Below are positions 22,355 through 28,562 of a stretch of DNA of 28,562 nt, piece by piece (positions within the stretch are counted from its first letter, which is position 1; each line of letters starts with the position of its first letter). Below the pieces are notes generated by a model. The model was not told where the DNA came from, searched no databases, and worked only from the letters and a program-made list of their open reading frames with translations. The DNA is from Treponema sp. UBA3649 (GTDB lineage Bacteria; Spirochaetota; Spirochaetia; Treponematales; Treponemataceae): contig DFKI01000031.1 of NCBI GenBank assembly GCA_002373325.1, forward strand, positions 1 to 28,562. Reading direction: 5' to 3'. Position numbers and translations under genes: made by a program.

Positions 22355-24691
22355 TCAACGGTTCTCAAAATCCAATGCCGAAGCCGCGACATTTGAATAA
22401 AGCTCCATCAAAAGCTCATGATTTTTTTCTATATATCTCTCCCAATTCTCATATTCGTGCTCATCGTCAGACTTCGGTTTTTCCCCGCTTTGCTCGATGA
22501 TATTTTTACATGCCTTTTCCATGTCAGAGGCCAGGTCCGCGAAACTGTCAGAACCGAGCGTCCTTCCGTTTGATTTTAGTCCGTGCACAAGAACCCTGTA
22601 ATTCTCCCAATCACGCTGCATGAGAAATTTGGTCATCTTCAGCTGGGTCTCGTCCTTGTCCTTCGCAAACTGATTCAAAAGCTGCACGTAAAGATCCCTG
22701 TCCCCGCCGCAAAAAGAGAGCCCCTTTTCCCAATCCAGATATTTCTCGGAGGGATTTTTTTGAGGCAGTTTTTTCTCCCCGGAATCAGTCCCGGCTTTCT
22801 CCACAAGATTCGGTGAAATCAGCCTGTAAAAAACATCGAAAAGAACCTTGCTGTCAATCGGTTTGCTCACGTAATCCGTAAATCCGAGCTCCAGATATTT
22901 TTCCCTCATTCCGCTTATGGCATTTGCGGTAAGGGCTACGATGGGTGTGTAGAGATTTTTGTTTCCCTCAAGCGTCTTTGAGATTTTGAGCACCTCCACT
23001 CCGTCCATCTCGGGCATCATGTGGTCCAGGAAGATTATGTCGAAACGCTCCTTCTGCATCAAGGACAGACATGCCTTTCCGCTCTCGCACGTCGTAATCT
23101 GAGCGTGGGTTCTGTTCAAAAATCCCTTGGCCACAATCAGGTTCACGGAGTTGTCGTCCACCACAAGGACCTTCGCACCCGGAGCCCATTTCTCGTCCGT
23201 GATTGAGCGGCTTCGTGTCATCTCGACCATCTTGCTGTAGGATGCAACAGTCTCGTTTCCCACAATCACCTGGGGAATAGTCACCGTAAATGTTGATCCC
23301 TTGCCGATCTCGCTCTCCACGTCAATTGAGCCTCCCATCAGAGTGACAAGCCTGTGCACGATGGAAAGTCCGAGCCCCGTCCCCTCTACCATGTGAAGGT
23401 TCGTCTCATCCGCCCGCTCGAAGCTCTGGAAGATTTTTGGCAAATCAGACTGCCTTATTCCGATTCCAGTGTCGCTGACCTCAATCAAAAGGCTTATCCG
23501 TTTTTTCTCGAAAAAGGCCCGGATTTTAAGGGTGATGGTGCCCTGCTTCGTGTATTTTATGGCATTGTTCAGCAGATTGGTCAGAATCTGTCTCAGGCGG
23601 AACTCATCCCCGTAAAGATGCTCCGGAATCTCACCGTCAACGTCAGTCTTCAGCTCAAGGTTCTGCCGGGAGGCGCGCATGGATGTCTGCAAAACAACGT
23701 CGTTTAGCATTTCGGAAAGGTGGTACTCGTTTTCGGAAAGCTCCATTTTACCGGATTCAATTTTGGAAAAGTCAAGTATGTCGTTGATTATGGCAAGGAG
23801 AGCCTTTCCCGAGCTCTGTATGTTTCTCGCGTACTCATCGATTTCAGTCTTGTCCCTTGAGTTCAGAATCATCTCGTCAAGACCAAGGACCGCGTTCATC
23901 GGTGTGCGGATTTCATGGGACATATTCGCAAGGAAGGTGCTTTTCGCCCTGTTTGCCTCCTGAGCCTTTGTCTTAGCCGCCTTGAGTTCCTCGCTCACGA
24001 GAATGAGATTCTGATAGTCCGCGTTCTCCATGGCCATGTACCAGAGATATACGGCAAATGTCATTCCAAGGGGCGTGAGGGTGAGTTTTCCGTGCGTGAA
24101 CGGCTGAAGTACGGTGGCAAAAATCGTCACGAAAAAACTGGAGAACATAAGAAGCCTTACTTTCGGAGGATATCCGCTGAAACACCGAAAAAAGACAAAG
24201 AGGATGAAAACCATGAAATAACTCGGCGCGATGTACCCGACGGCGATGTAGAGAGGCCCCCTCGCCCAGTAGCGTGTAATCTCGCTGTAGGTGCAGACCC
24301 ATCCGGTCTTGATGTTTATGAGGAGGATTGTCGTAATCACTACGGTAAAAATCAGGTTGAAAATGAACCAGGGACGTCTCGACGGAAAGGATGTCGCGAT
24401 GGATGAAACGTAGGATGAGTGCGCGAAGGCTGACCAGAGGGACGTGATGAAGCAGAACGTATAGAGGCATCTTTTCAGGAGATTGGTTCCCGGCGTGTAA
24501 GGCAAGTCACCGAGAAGGACCCTTGCAATCTCAAAGATGCTCGTAACAGTGACGGCGATGACAAGGAGCCTGAACCTGCGGCTGCTCGCGCTCGCATAGT
24601 ACTTCACGACAGTCAGGACACACATGAGAATATCGAAGGTCAAAGCCGCCATATTAAAATAAATTTTCGGATGACTGAAAATGTAATCCAT
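22355..24691 (-). CDS. Membrane hybrid histidine kinase 1 (7TM-HisKA-HATPase-REC-Hpt)
   Basis: A 778-residue hybrid kinase and the first gene of the leftward operon. A seven-helix membrane region (1-228) contains G-W-V-C-T-Y and G-P-L-Y-I-A-V-G-Y. HisKA has H259. HATPase_c has T-N-L-L-N-N-A-I-K-Y, D-T-G-I-G-I and E-G-T-G-L-G-L. The receiver has D556 in F-L-D-H-M-M-P-E-M-D-G and K610. The Hpt has H703 in L-V-H-G-L-K-S-N-G-R. The promoter at 24814-24842 implies a leader of about 115 nt. No response regulator with a DNA-binding or enzymatic output domain is encoded nearby, so the relay must act on a partner elsewhere or on the co-transcribed JetD-like protein. Confidence 0.93.
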   Translation of the reverse strand: MDYIFSHPKIYFNMAALTFDILMCVLTVVKYYASASSRRFRLLVIAVTVTSIFEIARVLLGDLPYTPGTNLLKRCLYTFCFITSLWSAFAHSSYVSSIATSFPSRRPWFIFNLIFTVVITTILLINIKTGWVCTYSEITRYWARGPLYIAVGYIAPSYFMVFILFVFFRCFSGYPPKVRLLMFSSFFVTIFATVLQPFTHGKLTLTPLGMTFAVYLWYMAMENADYQNLILVSEELKAAKTKAQEANRAKSTFLANMSHEIRTPMNAVLGLDEMILNSRDKTEIDEYARNIQSSGKALLAIINDILDFSKIESGKMELSENEYHLSEMLNDVVLQTSMRASRQNLELKTDVDGEIPEHLYGDEFRLRQILTNLLNNAIKYTKQGTITLKIRAFFEKKRISLLIEVSDTGIGIRQSDLPKIFQSFERADETNLHMVEGTGLGLSIVHRLVTLMGGSIDVESEIGKGSTFTVTIPQVIVGNETVASYSKMVEMTRSRSITDEKWAPGAKVLVVDDNSVNLIVAKGFLNRTHAQITTCESGKACLSLMQKERFDIIFLDHMMPEMDGVEVLKISKTLEGNKNLYTPIVALTANAISGMREKYLELGFTDYVSKPIDSKVLFDVFYRLISPNLVEKAGTDSGEKKLPQKNPSEKYLDWEKGLSFCGGDRDLYVQLLNQFAKDKDETQLKMTKFLMQRDWENYRVLVHGLKSNGRTLGSDSFADLASDMEKACKNIIEQSGEKPKSDDEHEYENWERYIEKNHELLMELYSNVAASALDFENR

Positions 24692-24813
24692 AGCCCGTCC
24701 CAGGGATTTTCTGACCGCTCCATAAAAGAATCAATCAGCGTATCCTTAAAGTCTGCTCGAAAGCCCGGAAACATGACCTTACATATTTTCAACGCGCCCT
24801 CTTTATATAGAAG

Positions 24814-24842
24814 ATTATAAACCATATATCACAAAAAGACAA
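24814..24842 (-). promoter_or_regulatory. Promoter of the histidine kinase - JetD-like operon
   Basis: On the minus strand TTGTCT (plus 24837-24842) and a perfect TATAAT (plus 24814-24819) are separated by 17 nt. It serves the leftward four-gene operon. The DnaA-box-like pair at 24901-24941 lies about 60-100 bp upstream of it. Confidence 0.72.
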
Positions 24843-24900
24843 GTAAAACGACAAAGAGAAAATTTTCCGAGCGGCTCTTTTTCCTCTTTTTTCACACAAG

Positions 24901-24941
24901 TTTTCCACAGATTTCCAATCTTTTTCAACGACTTTTCCACA
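24901..24941 (+). repeat. DnaA-box-like pair A (TTTTCCACA x2)
   Basis: Two exact TTTTCCACA copies at 24901 and 24933, each followed by G, are spaced 32 bp start to start, about three helical turns, so they face the same side of the DNA. Confidence 0.65.
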
Positions 24942-25126
24942 GCCCCATTCCGGAAAAACACAGGCAGATTCGACCGCCGCAATGCAAAAAATCGCTCTGA
25001 ATCCCGAAAAATCGGCATAAAATGGTATTTCAAGGGTGATTTTAGGGGATTTTCAGAAAAGGAAACGCCGGGAACCCACTGTTTCGGAAAGCGGATTTTC
25101 CCATATCAAACAAGGATTTAATGAGC

Positions 25127-25167
25127 TTTTCCACAGGGAATTCACAATTTGGCACAGGTTTTCCACA
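25127..25167 (+). repeat. DnaA-box-like pair B (TTTTCCACA x2)
   Basis: Two exact TTTTCCACA copies at 25127 and 25159, each followed by G, have the same 32-bp spacing and orientation as pair A, 226 bp further right. Confidence 0.65.
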
Positions 25168-25198
25168 GACTTTGGAACAGGGAACATTTTCATCAGGC

Positions 25199-25246
25199 AA
25201 AAAAAACACCTCCCGAAAGCCCGAGTGAACAAGCTCAAAGGAGGCG
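25199..25246 (-). terminator. Terminator of the STAS-zinc ribbon gene
   Basis: On the minus strand CGCCTCC (plus 25240-25246) pairs with GGAGGTG (plus 25207-25213), with a loop that can fold further, and an eight-base T-run follows (plus 25199-25206). It lies about 50 nt after the stop codon. Confidence 0.7.
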
Positions 25247-25294
25247 ACCAAATCGGGGCAGTAGATAAAACCCCGGAATCATAAAATTCAGGAC

Positions 25295-25840
25295 TCAGCC
25301 AAGGAAAACATGTCCCTGCTGGTCGATGGCCAGAATGGACTTACAGTCAGAACAACGGAATCTTCCGCTTTTTGTGGCCTTGAGACGGCGTGAGCATACC
25401 GGGCAGTTGAACACCTTCGGGAAAATGGAGCTTTCCACCGGCGCACCTTTCTTGAAATGCTCGCTTGCCTGGGTCAGAGTTTCCTTGATGTTGAAGAACT
25501 GGCTGAATCCCAGAAGCTGGAAAACCTCATAGACCTTGGGCTGTATGTTCAGGAGCACGATGTCCCCGCCCTTTGGCTTTACGAGCTTCAAAAATGCCGT
25601 GAACGAACCGATGCCCGTAGAAGACACATAGTTCAGGCTGGCACAGTTAAAAATCAGGTTGACGAATCCTGCACTTACAATCTTTCCTATCTGCTTCTGA
25701 AAATAGACAGAGTTGTAAGTGTCAATATAGCCATTCAGAATCACCATGAGACAATTTTCAACATCCTCGATTTTATCCAGCTGGATTTTCAGGCTGTCGT
25801 CTTTTTCATCATTAAAACCAGGAACAAGATCGTTATTCAT
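25295..25840 (-). CDS. STAS domain protein with C-terminal zinc ribbon (anti-sigma factor antagonist-like)
   Basis: A 181-residue cytoplasmic protein. Residues about 16-125 form a STAS domain: V-I-L-N-G-Y-I-D-T-Y-N, then L-I-F-N-C-A-S-L-N-Y-V-S-S74-T-G-I-G, where S74 aligns with the phosphorylated serine of SpoIIAA/RsbV, although the usual preceding aspartate is replaced by S73. Residues 146-166 add a four-cysteine zinc ribbon (C146-P-V-C149 ... C163-S-D-C166), uncommon in STAS proteins. A GGAGGAG site precedes the ATG. No RsbW-type kinase or PP2C phosphatase is adjacent. It may act in a partner-switching pathway whose other members are elsewhere. The zinc ribbon suggests contact with a nucleic acid or another protein. 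Confidence 0.88.
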   Translation of the reverse strand: MNNDLVPGFNDEKDDSLKIQLDKIEDVENCLMVILNGYIDTYNSVYFQKQIGKIVSAGFVNLIFNCASLNYVSSTGIGSFTAFLKLVKPKGGDIVLLNIQPKVYEVFQLLGFSQFFNIKETLTQASEHFKKGAPVESSIFPKVFNCPVCSRRLKATKSGRFRCSDCKSILAIDQQGHVFLG

Positions 25841-25936
25841 ACTCCTCCGGCTGCTTTAAGCTGGTCCTCCAGCAAACAGTTTCTTCCCTTTATAATTTTG
25901 CAAAAACTGCGTTCTTAGAATTCAGTGTACCATATT

Positions 25937-25965
25937 AATATACACCAAATCCCCGTCTTAGTCAA
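25937..25965 (-). promoter_or_regulatory. Promoter of the STAS-zinc ribbon gene
   Basis: On the minus strand TTGACT (plus 25960-25965) and TATATT (plus 25937-25942) are exactly 17 nt apart, about 100 nt upstream of the start codon. Both hexamers are close to the sigma-70 consensus. Confidence 0.72.
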
Positions 25966-26036
25966 ATTTAAACAGCAAAAAATCCGTGATTTTATAAAAA
26001 ATCAGAGAAAACGCAAGGCGCGCCTCCCAAAAATCA

Positions 26037-26705
26037 TCACGGCTGCCATCCGCAATCAGCGTTCAAAAGCACACCGTTCAATTTTTCAGACGAAATCAAG
26101 CTGATTCCCTGCTCCGCGACCCATCCCTCATCCACCAGATAGTCCTCAGAAGGTGCGTTCCTGGTAAATCCAGGAAGAATTCCGTTGCAGGTGATTCCAT
26201 ACCTATAATATTCGGCTGAAACCGACTTAATTATTACAGATATTCCAGTTTTTGCACCGGCATAAGGCGCATTTGTCCTGTAGCTCCTGACAGATTCGGT
26301 CCTTGTCCCTCCGAAAAGCAGGATTCTCCCCCATTTTCGCTCCATCATCCCCGGAAGAACCGAGCTTGTCACCACGCCGGGAAGCGCATAGTCAAGCACC
26401 GCAATTTTTTTCCAGTCATCCGGGCCCGTCTCATGGATTTTTTTTTGCAAAAAAGGTCCGTAAGCCACCACGCAAATCTCGCACTGGGAAAGGATTTCCC
26501 CAATCTCCGGCCTTTGAAGCTCGTCAAGTCCCCCACTCTCAAAGTCAGTTATGAGCGTGTGAATTGAGGAGTCCCCGAATTTGTGTCTTCCGGTGACAAA
26601 AACATCGGAGCCAGCCTCATGCAGCCTGAGTGCAATCTGAGAGCCGATTCCGCTTGTCCCGCCGATAACGAGCGATTTTCTTCCATTAAAAAGCGATTTT
26701 TCCAT
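26037..26705 (-). CDS. Short-chain dehydrogenase/reductase (SDR family)
   Basis: A 222-residue protein with a Rossmann nucleotide-binding motif V-I-G-G-T17-S-G-I-G21 at the N-terminus and the catalytic Y148-A-G-A-K152. The strand before it reads L-L-F-G-G-T-R-T-E-S in place of the classical S-S-G motif, a pattern like enoyl-reductase-type or divergent SDRs. The usual N-N-A-G motif is replaced by V-V-A-Y-G-P. It is slightly short for the family (about 250). It should be a cytoplasmic NAD(P)H-dependent oxidoreductase of unknown substrate. No clear ribosome-binding site precedes ATG 26705. It is divergent from the tRNA methyltransferase gene with 45 nt between the starts. Confidence 0.85.
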   Translation of the reverse strand: MEKSLFNGRKSLVIGGTSGIGSQIALRLHEAGSDVFVTGRHKFGDSSIHTLITDFESGGLDELQRPEIGEILSQCEICVVAYGPFLQKKIHETGPDDWKKIAVLDYALPGVVTSSVLPGMMERKWGRILLFGGTRTESVRSYRTNAPYAGAKTGISVIIKSVSAEYYRYGITCNGILPGFTRNAPSEDYLVDEGWVAEQGISLISSEKLNGVLLNADCGWQP

Positions 26706-26750
26706 GCATTGATTGTAGCCGAAATCAAAAAAAAAGGATATAGTTCTAGC

Positions 26751-27521
26751 ATGAATCTTGAGAATATCGTCATTGTGCTGTGCCGACCAGAGGAAAGCCG
26801 CAACGTGGGAGCCGTATGCCGGGCCATGGCAAACTGTTCCTTATCAAATCTGAGAATCGTGGGAAAAAGGGAGGATTTCGACGACACGAGGGTCCGCATC
26901 CTTGCCATACATTCCGCTCCCATCTGGGAAAAGGCTCTTTTTTTTGATTCCATAAGGGACGCAACATCAGACTGCACCATCGCGGCAGGGACCACAAGAA
27001 GAAGGGGGAAAAAACGGGGCAAACTTCTGCTGCCGGAGGAATTCACGGACGAGGCATCCCTGATTACGGAAAGCGGAGGAAAAGCGGCCATTGTTTTCGG
27101 AAACGAAAGGACAGGGCTTACCGACGAAGAGCTTGAGCAGTGCAATCTCGCAGTGACCATACCCACGAGCGAAAGTTTTGCATCCATGAATCTGAGCCAC
27201 GCAGTCCAGGTGATGGGATACCATGTTTTCAGGTCCACGAAAAAAGACATGACAGGGTACACGCCAATCTCACTCTCAAGGCTTGGTGAAACCGTAAAAT
27301 CACTTGCCGACAGCCTGCAGAAAATAGGTTTTTTCAGCGTGACGGGAAGAAGCGACATGGAGATTTTCTGGCAGAACATTCTTTCGAGGGCGGTCCTGAG
27401 TGAAAAAGAGGCACAATATATAGAAAAGATTTTTGACAAGGCAGCGGGCCTCGCATGCTCCAACCGGGAAAAGACGCATCCAGCTCCGAATCTGGACAAT
27501 CCGAAAAAATCCATTGGCTAG
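26751..27521 (+). CDS. trmJ: tRNA (cytidine/uridine-2'-O-)-methyltransferase, TrmJ-like SPOUT enzyme
   Basis: A 256-residue SpoU-family methyltransferase. Motif 1 is R-P-E-E-S-R-N18-V-G-A-V-C-R-A-M. Motif 2 is I-V-F-G-N118-E-R-T-G-L-T-D-E-E-L. Motif 3, in the trefoil knot, is I-P-T-S-E-S-F-A-S-M-N147-L-S-H-A-V-Q-V. The short C-terminal extension is typical of TrmJ (about 246 residues in E. coli), which methylates position 32 of the tRNA anticodon loop using S-adenosylmethionine. ATG 26751 is chosen because AAAGGA precedes it and the conserved N-terminus starts there; the frame is open upstream to 26583 but overlaps the divergent SDR gene. TrmJ versus a related SpoU enzyme is not settled. Confidence 0.87.
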   Translation: MNLENIVIVLCRPEESRNVGAVCRAMANCSLSNLRIVGKREDFDDTRVRILAIHSAPIWEKALFFDSIRDATSDCTIAAGTTRRRGKKRGKLLLPEEFTDEASLITESGGKAAIVFGNERTGLTDEELEQCNLAVTIPTSESFASMNLSHAVQVMGYHVFRSTKKDMTGYTPISLSRLGETVKSLADSLQKIGFFSVTGRSDMEIFWQNILSRAVLSEKEAQYIEKIFDKAAGLACSNREKTHPAPNLDNPKKSIG

Positions 27522-27531
27522 GGAAGCACCG

Positions 27532-27560
27532 TTGCATTCATAATCGCAGCTTTTTATTGG
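27532..27560 (+). promoter_or_regulatory. Candidate promoter of the Rpn-family gene
   Basis: TTGCAT (27532-27537) and TATTGG (27555-27560) are separated by 17 nt in the 83-nt gap after trmJ. An alternative -10 (TATTAT) lies nearer the start codon without a good -35 element. The choice is uncertain. Confidence 0.35.
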
Positions 27561-27604
27561 TGAGAAATCTTTCCTTTCCGAAATATTTTTATTATATTCA
27601 GGTT

Positions 27605-28513
27605 ATGGCAGAAAAAGACATAACGGAAAAGAACCTGGAATCCTGGAATGATGTTTTTGCGGACATCGTGAACGTGCTTCTGTTCAACGGAAAGAGACTC
27701 GTCAAGGAGGATGAGCTTGAGACAGACGCAAAGGACAGCCAGATCAAGGCGGACGGAAAAATCCATGAGCAGGAGAGGGATGTCTCAAAATTCTGGAGGA
27801 ACGGGGAAATACGAATCTCAATCCTAGGCTTCGAGAACCAGACGGCCCAGGACTACGACATGCCTCTCCGGGTAATCAGCTACGACGGAGCATCATACAA
27901 GCAGGAGCTTCTGAACAAGAATTTAAGGCAGAAATATCCGGTCGTAACGCTTGTACTCTACTTCGGAACAAAAGAGCGGTGGACGGCTCCGAAAAACCTC
28001 TACGACTGCATCAAGGTTCCCAGTGAGCTCAGACCATTTGTCAGCGACTACAAGATAAACGTGTTTGAGATAGCCTGGCTTGACGACGAGACCATCGGCA
28101 AATTCCAAAGCGATTTTAAATTCGTCGCGAGATATTTTCAGACCAAACGCCTCAGCAAGCGATTCGAGCCCACCCGGGAGGAGATAAAGCATGTGGACGG
28201 ACTTTTGAAAATGTTCGTTGCATTGACAGGTGACAAATATTTTGAACAGGTTTATAATGAGGGTAACTTACGGGAAAAAGGAGGTGTTACCATGTGCGAG
28301 ATTGTAGAGAGCTTTGTCAGAGAAGGAATTGAGAAAGGAATCGAACAGGGAATCGAACAGGGAATCGAACAGGGAATTAAGCGGGGAAAAGTCGAACTGA
28401 TAAAGAATCTTATCGAATCAAAAGCTGGCTCACTCGAACAGATTGCGTCCTGGGTAAAGATGTCTCTTGCGGAAGTCCAGAAAATCGCAGATAAAACACC
28501 TCAGCCCATTTGA
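27605..28513 (+). CDS. Rpn-family recombination-promoting nuclease / putative transposase
   Basis: A 302-residue protein of the Rpn (PD-(D/E)XK, 'transposase_31'-type) group. The nuclease core includes E-R-D59-V-S-K-F-W, then I-S-I-L-G-F-E77-N-Q79 (an ExQ form of the catalytic motif), M-P-L-R-V-I-S-Y-D-G-A-S-Y and Y-P-V-V-T-L-V-L-Y-F-G. The C-terminal tail (from about 236) has G-I-E-K/G-I-E-Q tetrapeptides and a small helical domain. The start at 27605 is chosen because the family N-terminus begins there; the upstream frame runs into trmJ. Its own ribosome-binding site is weak (CAGG), whereas a far better one lies inside the gene before M230. Rpn proteins cut DNA and some act in phage defence. 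Confidence 0.85.
   Translation: MAEKDITEKNLESWNDVFADIVNVLLFNGKRLVKEDELETDAKDSQIKADGKIHEQERDVSKFWRNGEIRISILGFENQTAQDYDMPLRVISYDGASYKQELLNKNLRQKYPVVTLVLYFGTKERWTAPKNLYDCIKVPSELRPFVSDYKINVFEIAWLDDETIGKFQSDFKFVARYFQTKRLSKRFEPTREEIKHVDGLLKMFVALTGDKYFEQVYNEGNLREKGGVTMCEIVESFVREGIEKGIEQGIEQGIEQGIKRGKVELIKNLIESKAGSLEQIASWVKMSLAEVQKIADKTPQPI
28275..28294 (+). promoter_or_regulatory. Strong internal ribosome-binding site inside the Rpn gene
   Basis: AAAAAGGAGGTG is followed after a 7-nt spacer (from GGAGG) by an in-frame ATG at 28292. It is close to the ideal anti-16S complement and much stronger than the site before the gene's own start. Confidence 0.75.
28292..28513 (+). CDS. Predicted intragenic short Rpn product (RpnS-like, possible antitoxin)
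   Basis: In-frame internal ATG (M230 of the full protein) with an excellent Shine-Dalgarno would yield a 73-residue protein, M-C-E-I-V-E-S-F-V-R-E-G-I-E..., consisting of the G-I-E-Q repeats plus the C-terminal helical domain and no nuclease core. Enterobacterial Rpn genes are known to produce such C-terminal short forms from internal starts, which bind and restrain the toxic full-length nuclease in anti-phage defence. The same role here is an inference from the internal start and the shared layout. Confidence 0.6.
   Translation: MCEIVESFVREGIEKGIEQGIEQGIEQGIKRGKVELIKNLIESKAGSLEQIASWVKMSLAEVQKIADKTPQPI
28325..28384 (+). repeat. Five tandem 12-bp units encoding G-I-E-x
   Basis: Three exact copies of GGAATCGAACAG (28337-28372) are flanked by two diverged copies (28325-28336 and 28373-28384). 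They encode G-I-E-K, three G-I-E-Q and G-I-K-R. Copy number can change by slippage without shifting the frame. Confidence 0.85.
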
Positions 28514-28522
28514 TATGGGAGG

Positions 28523-28546
28523 CTCTAAAAACTTCAGTTTTTAGAG
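28523..28546. repeat. Perfect 10-bp inverted repeat after the Rpn gene
   Basis: CTCTAAAAAC and GTTTTTAGAG form a perfect stem around a four-base TTCA loop, 9 nt after the Rpn stop. No T-tract follows, so it is at best a weak terminator. It may be a dispersed intergenic palindrome. Confidence 0.5.
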
Positions 28547-28562
28547 GCAACTCTGAAAATGC

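Larger units (their letters stand above)
24843..25198. other. Gene-free region with DnaA-box-like repeats; candidate origin or DnaA-binding locus
   Basis: No convincing gene occurs between the kinase promoter and the terminator of the STAS gene. Four identical 9-mers, TTTTCCACA, lie on the plus strand at 24901-24909, 24933-24941, 25127-25135 and 25159-25167. They form two pairs, each spaced 32 bp start to start, and differ from the DnaA-box consensus TTATCCACA at one position. An AT-rich tract lies at 24800-24862. No dnaA or dnaN is in the window, so the call of an origin is only a hypothesis. Short frames here (for example 25036-25284) lack protein-like composition. Confidence 0.5.

Noticed and set aside
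25036..25284. 82-codon plus-strand frame in the gene-free region
   Set aside because: It runs through the DnaA-box-like repeats and the STAS terminator, has no good ribosome-binding site and shows no protein-like pattern.
26549..27514. Minus-strand open frame of 321 codons opposite trmJ
   Set aside because: The opposite strand encodes all SPOUT motifs in order, while this frame is serine-rich without domains and overlaps the SDR gene start.
28325..28384. Tandem repeats as a CRISPR-like array
   Set aside because: Units are 12 bp, contiguous, in frame and inside a gene, with no spacers.

Overview
The window looks like chromosomal DNA from a host-associated spirochaete, most likely a Treponema. 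This is inferred from gene content: a diderm envelope with a LolD/FtsX-type ABC system and a LolA-like protein, a secreted GH5 cellulase lipoprotein, large tandem hybrid histidine kinases, and an Rpn-family nuclease with a G-I-E-Q repeat tail. No rRNA, tRNA, CRISPR array or insertion sequence was seen. No species-level call is possible from the sequence alone.

Layout. 1-2240: a leftward metal-uptake operon (znuC-znuB plus a small membrane protein with an HEYGH motif) behind a near-consensus promoter, then the first codons of another leftward gene at the window edge. 2330-3945: a Y-family (UvrX/UmuC-like) polymerase and an overlapping small YolD-like partner. 3946-4460: an AT-rich stretch holding decayed leftward small genes. 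4464-10710: a rightward five-gene operon (ABC ATPase, two FtsX-type permeases, LolA-like periplasmic carrier, outer-membrane beta-barrel) that reads as a complete envelope export or lipoprotein/lipid sorting machine. 10707-11801: a leftward DRE-TIM aldolase whose promoter is bracketed by two copies of an 18-bp operator-like dyad. 11802-13298: a leftward cluster of three small genes (exported DUF1566-like, unknown, MotA-loop-like). 13307-14664: fabF with its own promoter and terminator. 14835-16784: GH5 endoglucanase lipoprotein and a strong terminator. 16829-24842: a leftward operon of three paralogous membrane hybrid histidine kinases ending in an orphan JetD-like (Wadjet DUF3322/DUF2220) gene. 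24843-25190: a 600-bp gene-free region with four identical DnaA-box-like 9-mers in two pairs of identical spacing. 25199-25965: a STAS-zinc ribbon protein. 26037-26705: a short-chain dehydrogenase. 26751-27521: a TrmJ-like tRNA methyltransferase. 27605-28513: an Rpn-family nuclease with a strong internal ribosome-binding site.

Most notable points. (1) The JetD-like protein stands without JetA/B/C, is translationally linked to a histidine-kinase operon, and appears to have lost the Toprim glutamate while keeping the DxD pair. (2) The Rpn gene carries an ideal internal Shine-Dalgarno and ATG that would give a 73-residue C-terminal product, matching the intragenic-antitoxin arrangement described for Rpn anti-phage proteins. 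(3) The DnaA-box-like pairs suggest an origin or another DnaA-binding locus. (4) A D/F-rich motif is shared between a permease and the outer-membrane protein of the same export operon. (5) Paired operators flank the aldolase promoter.
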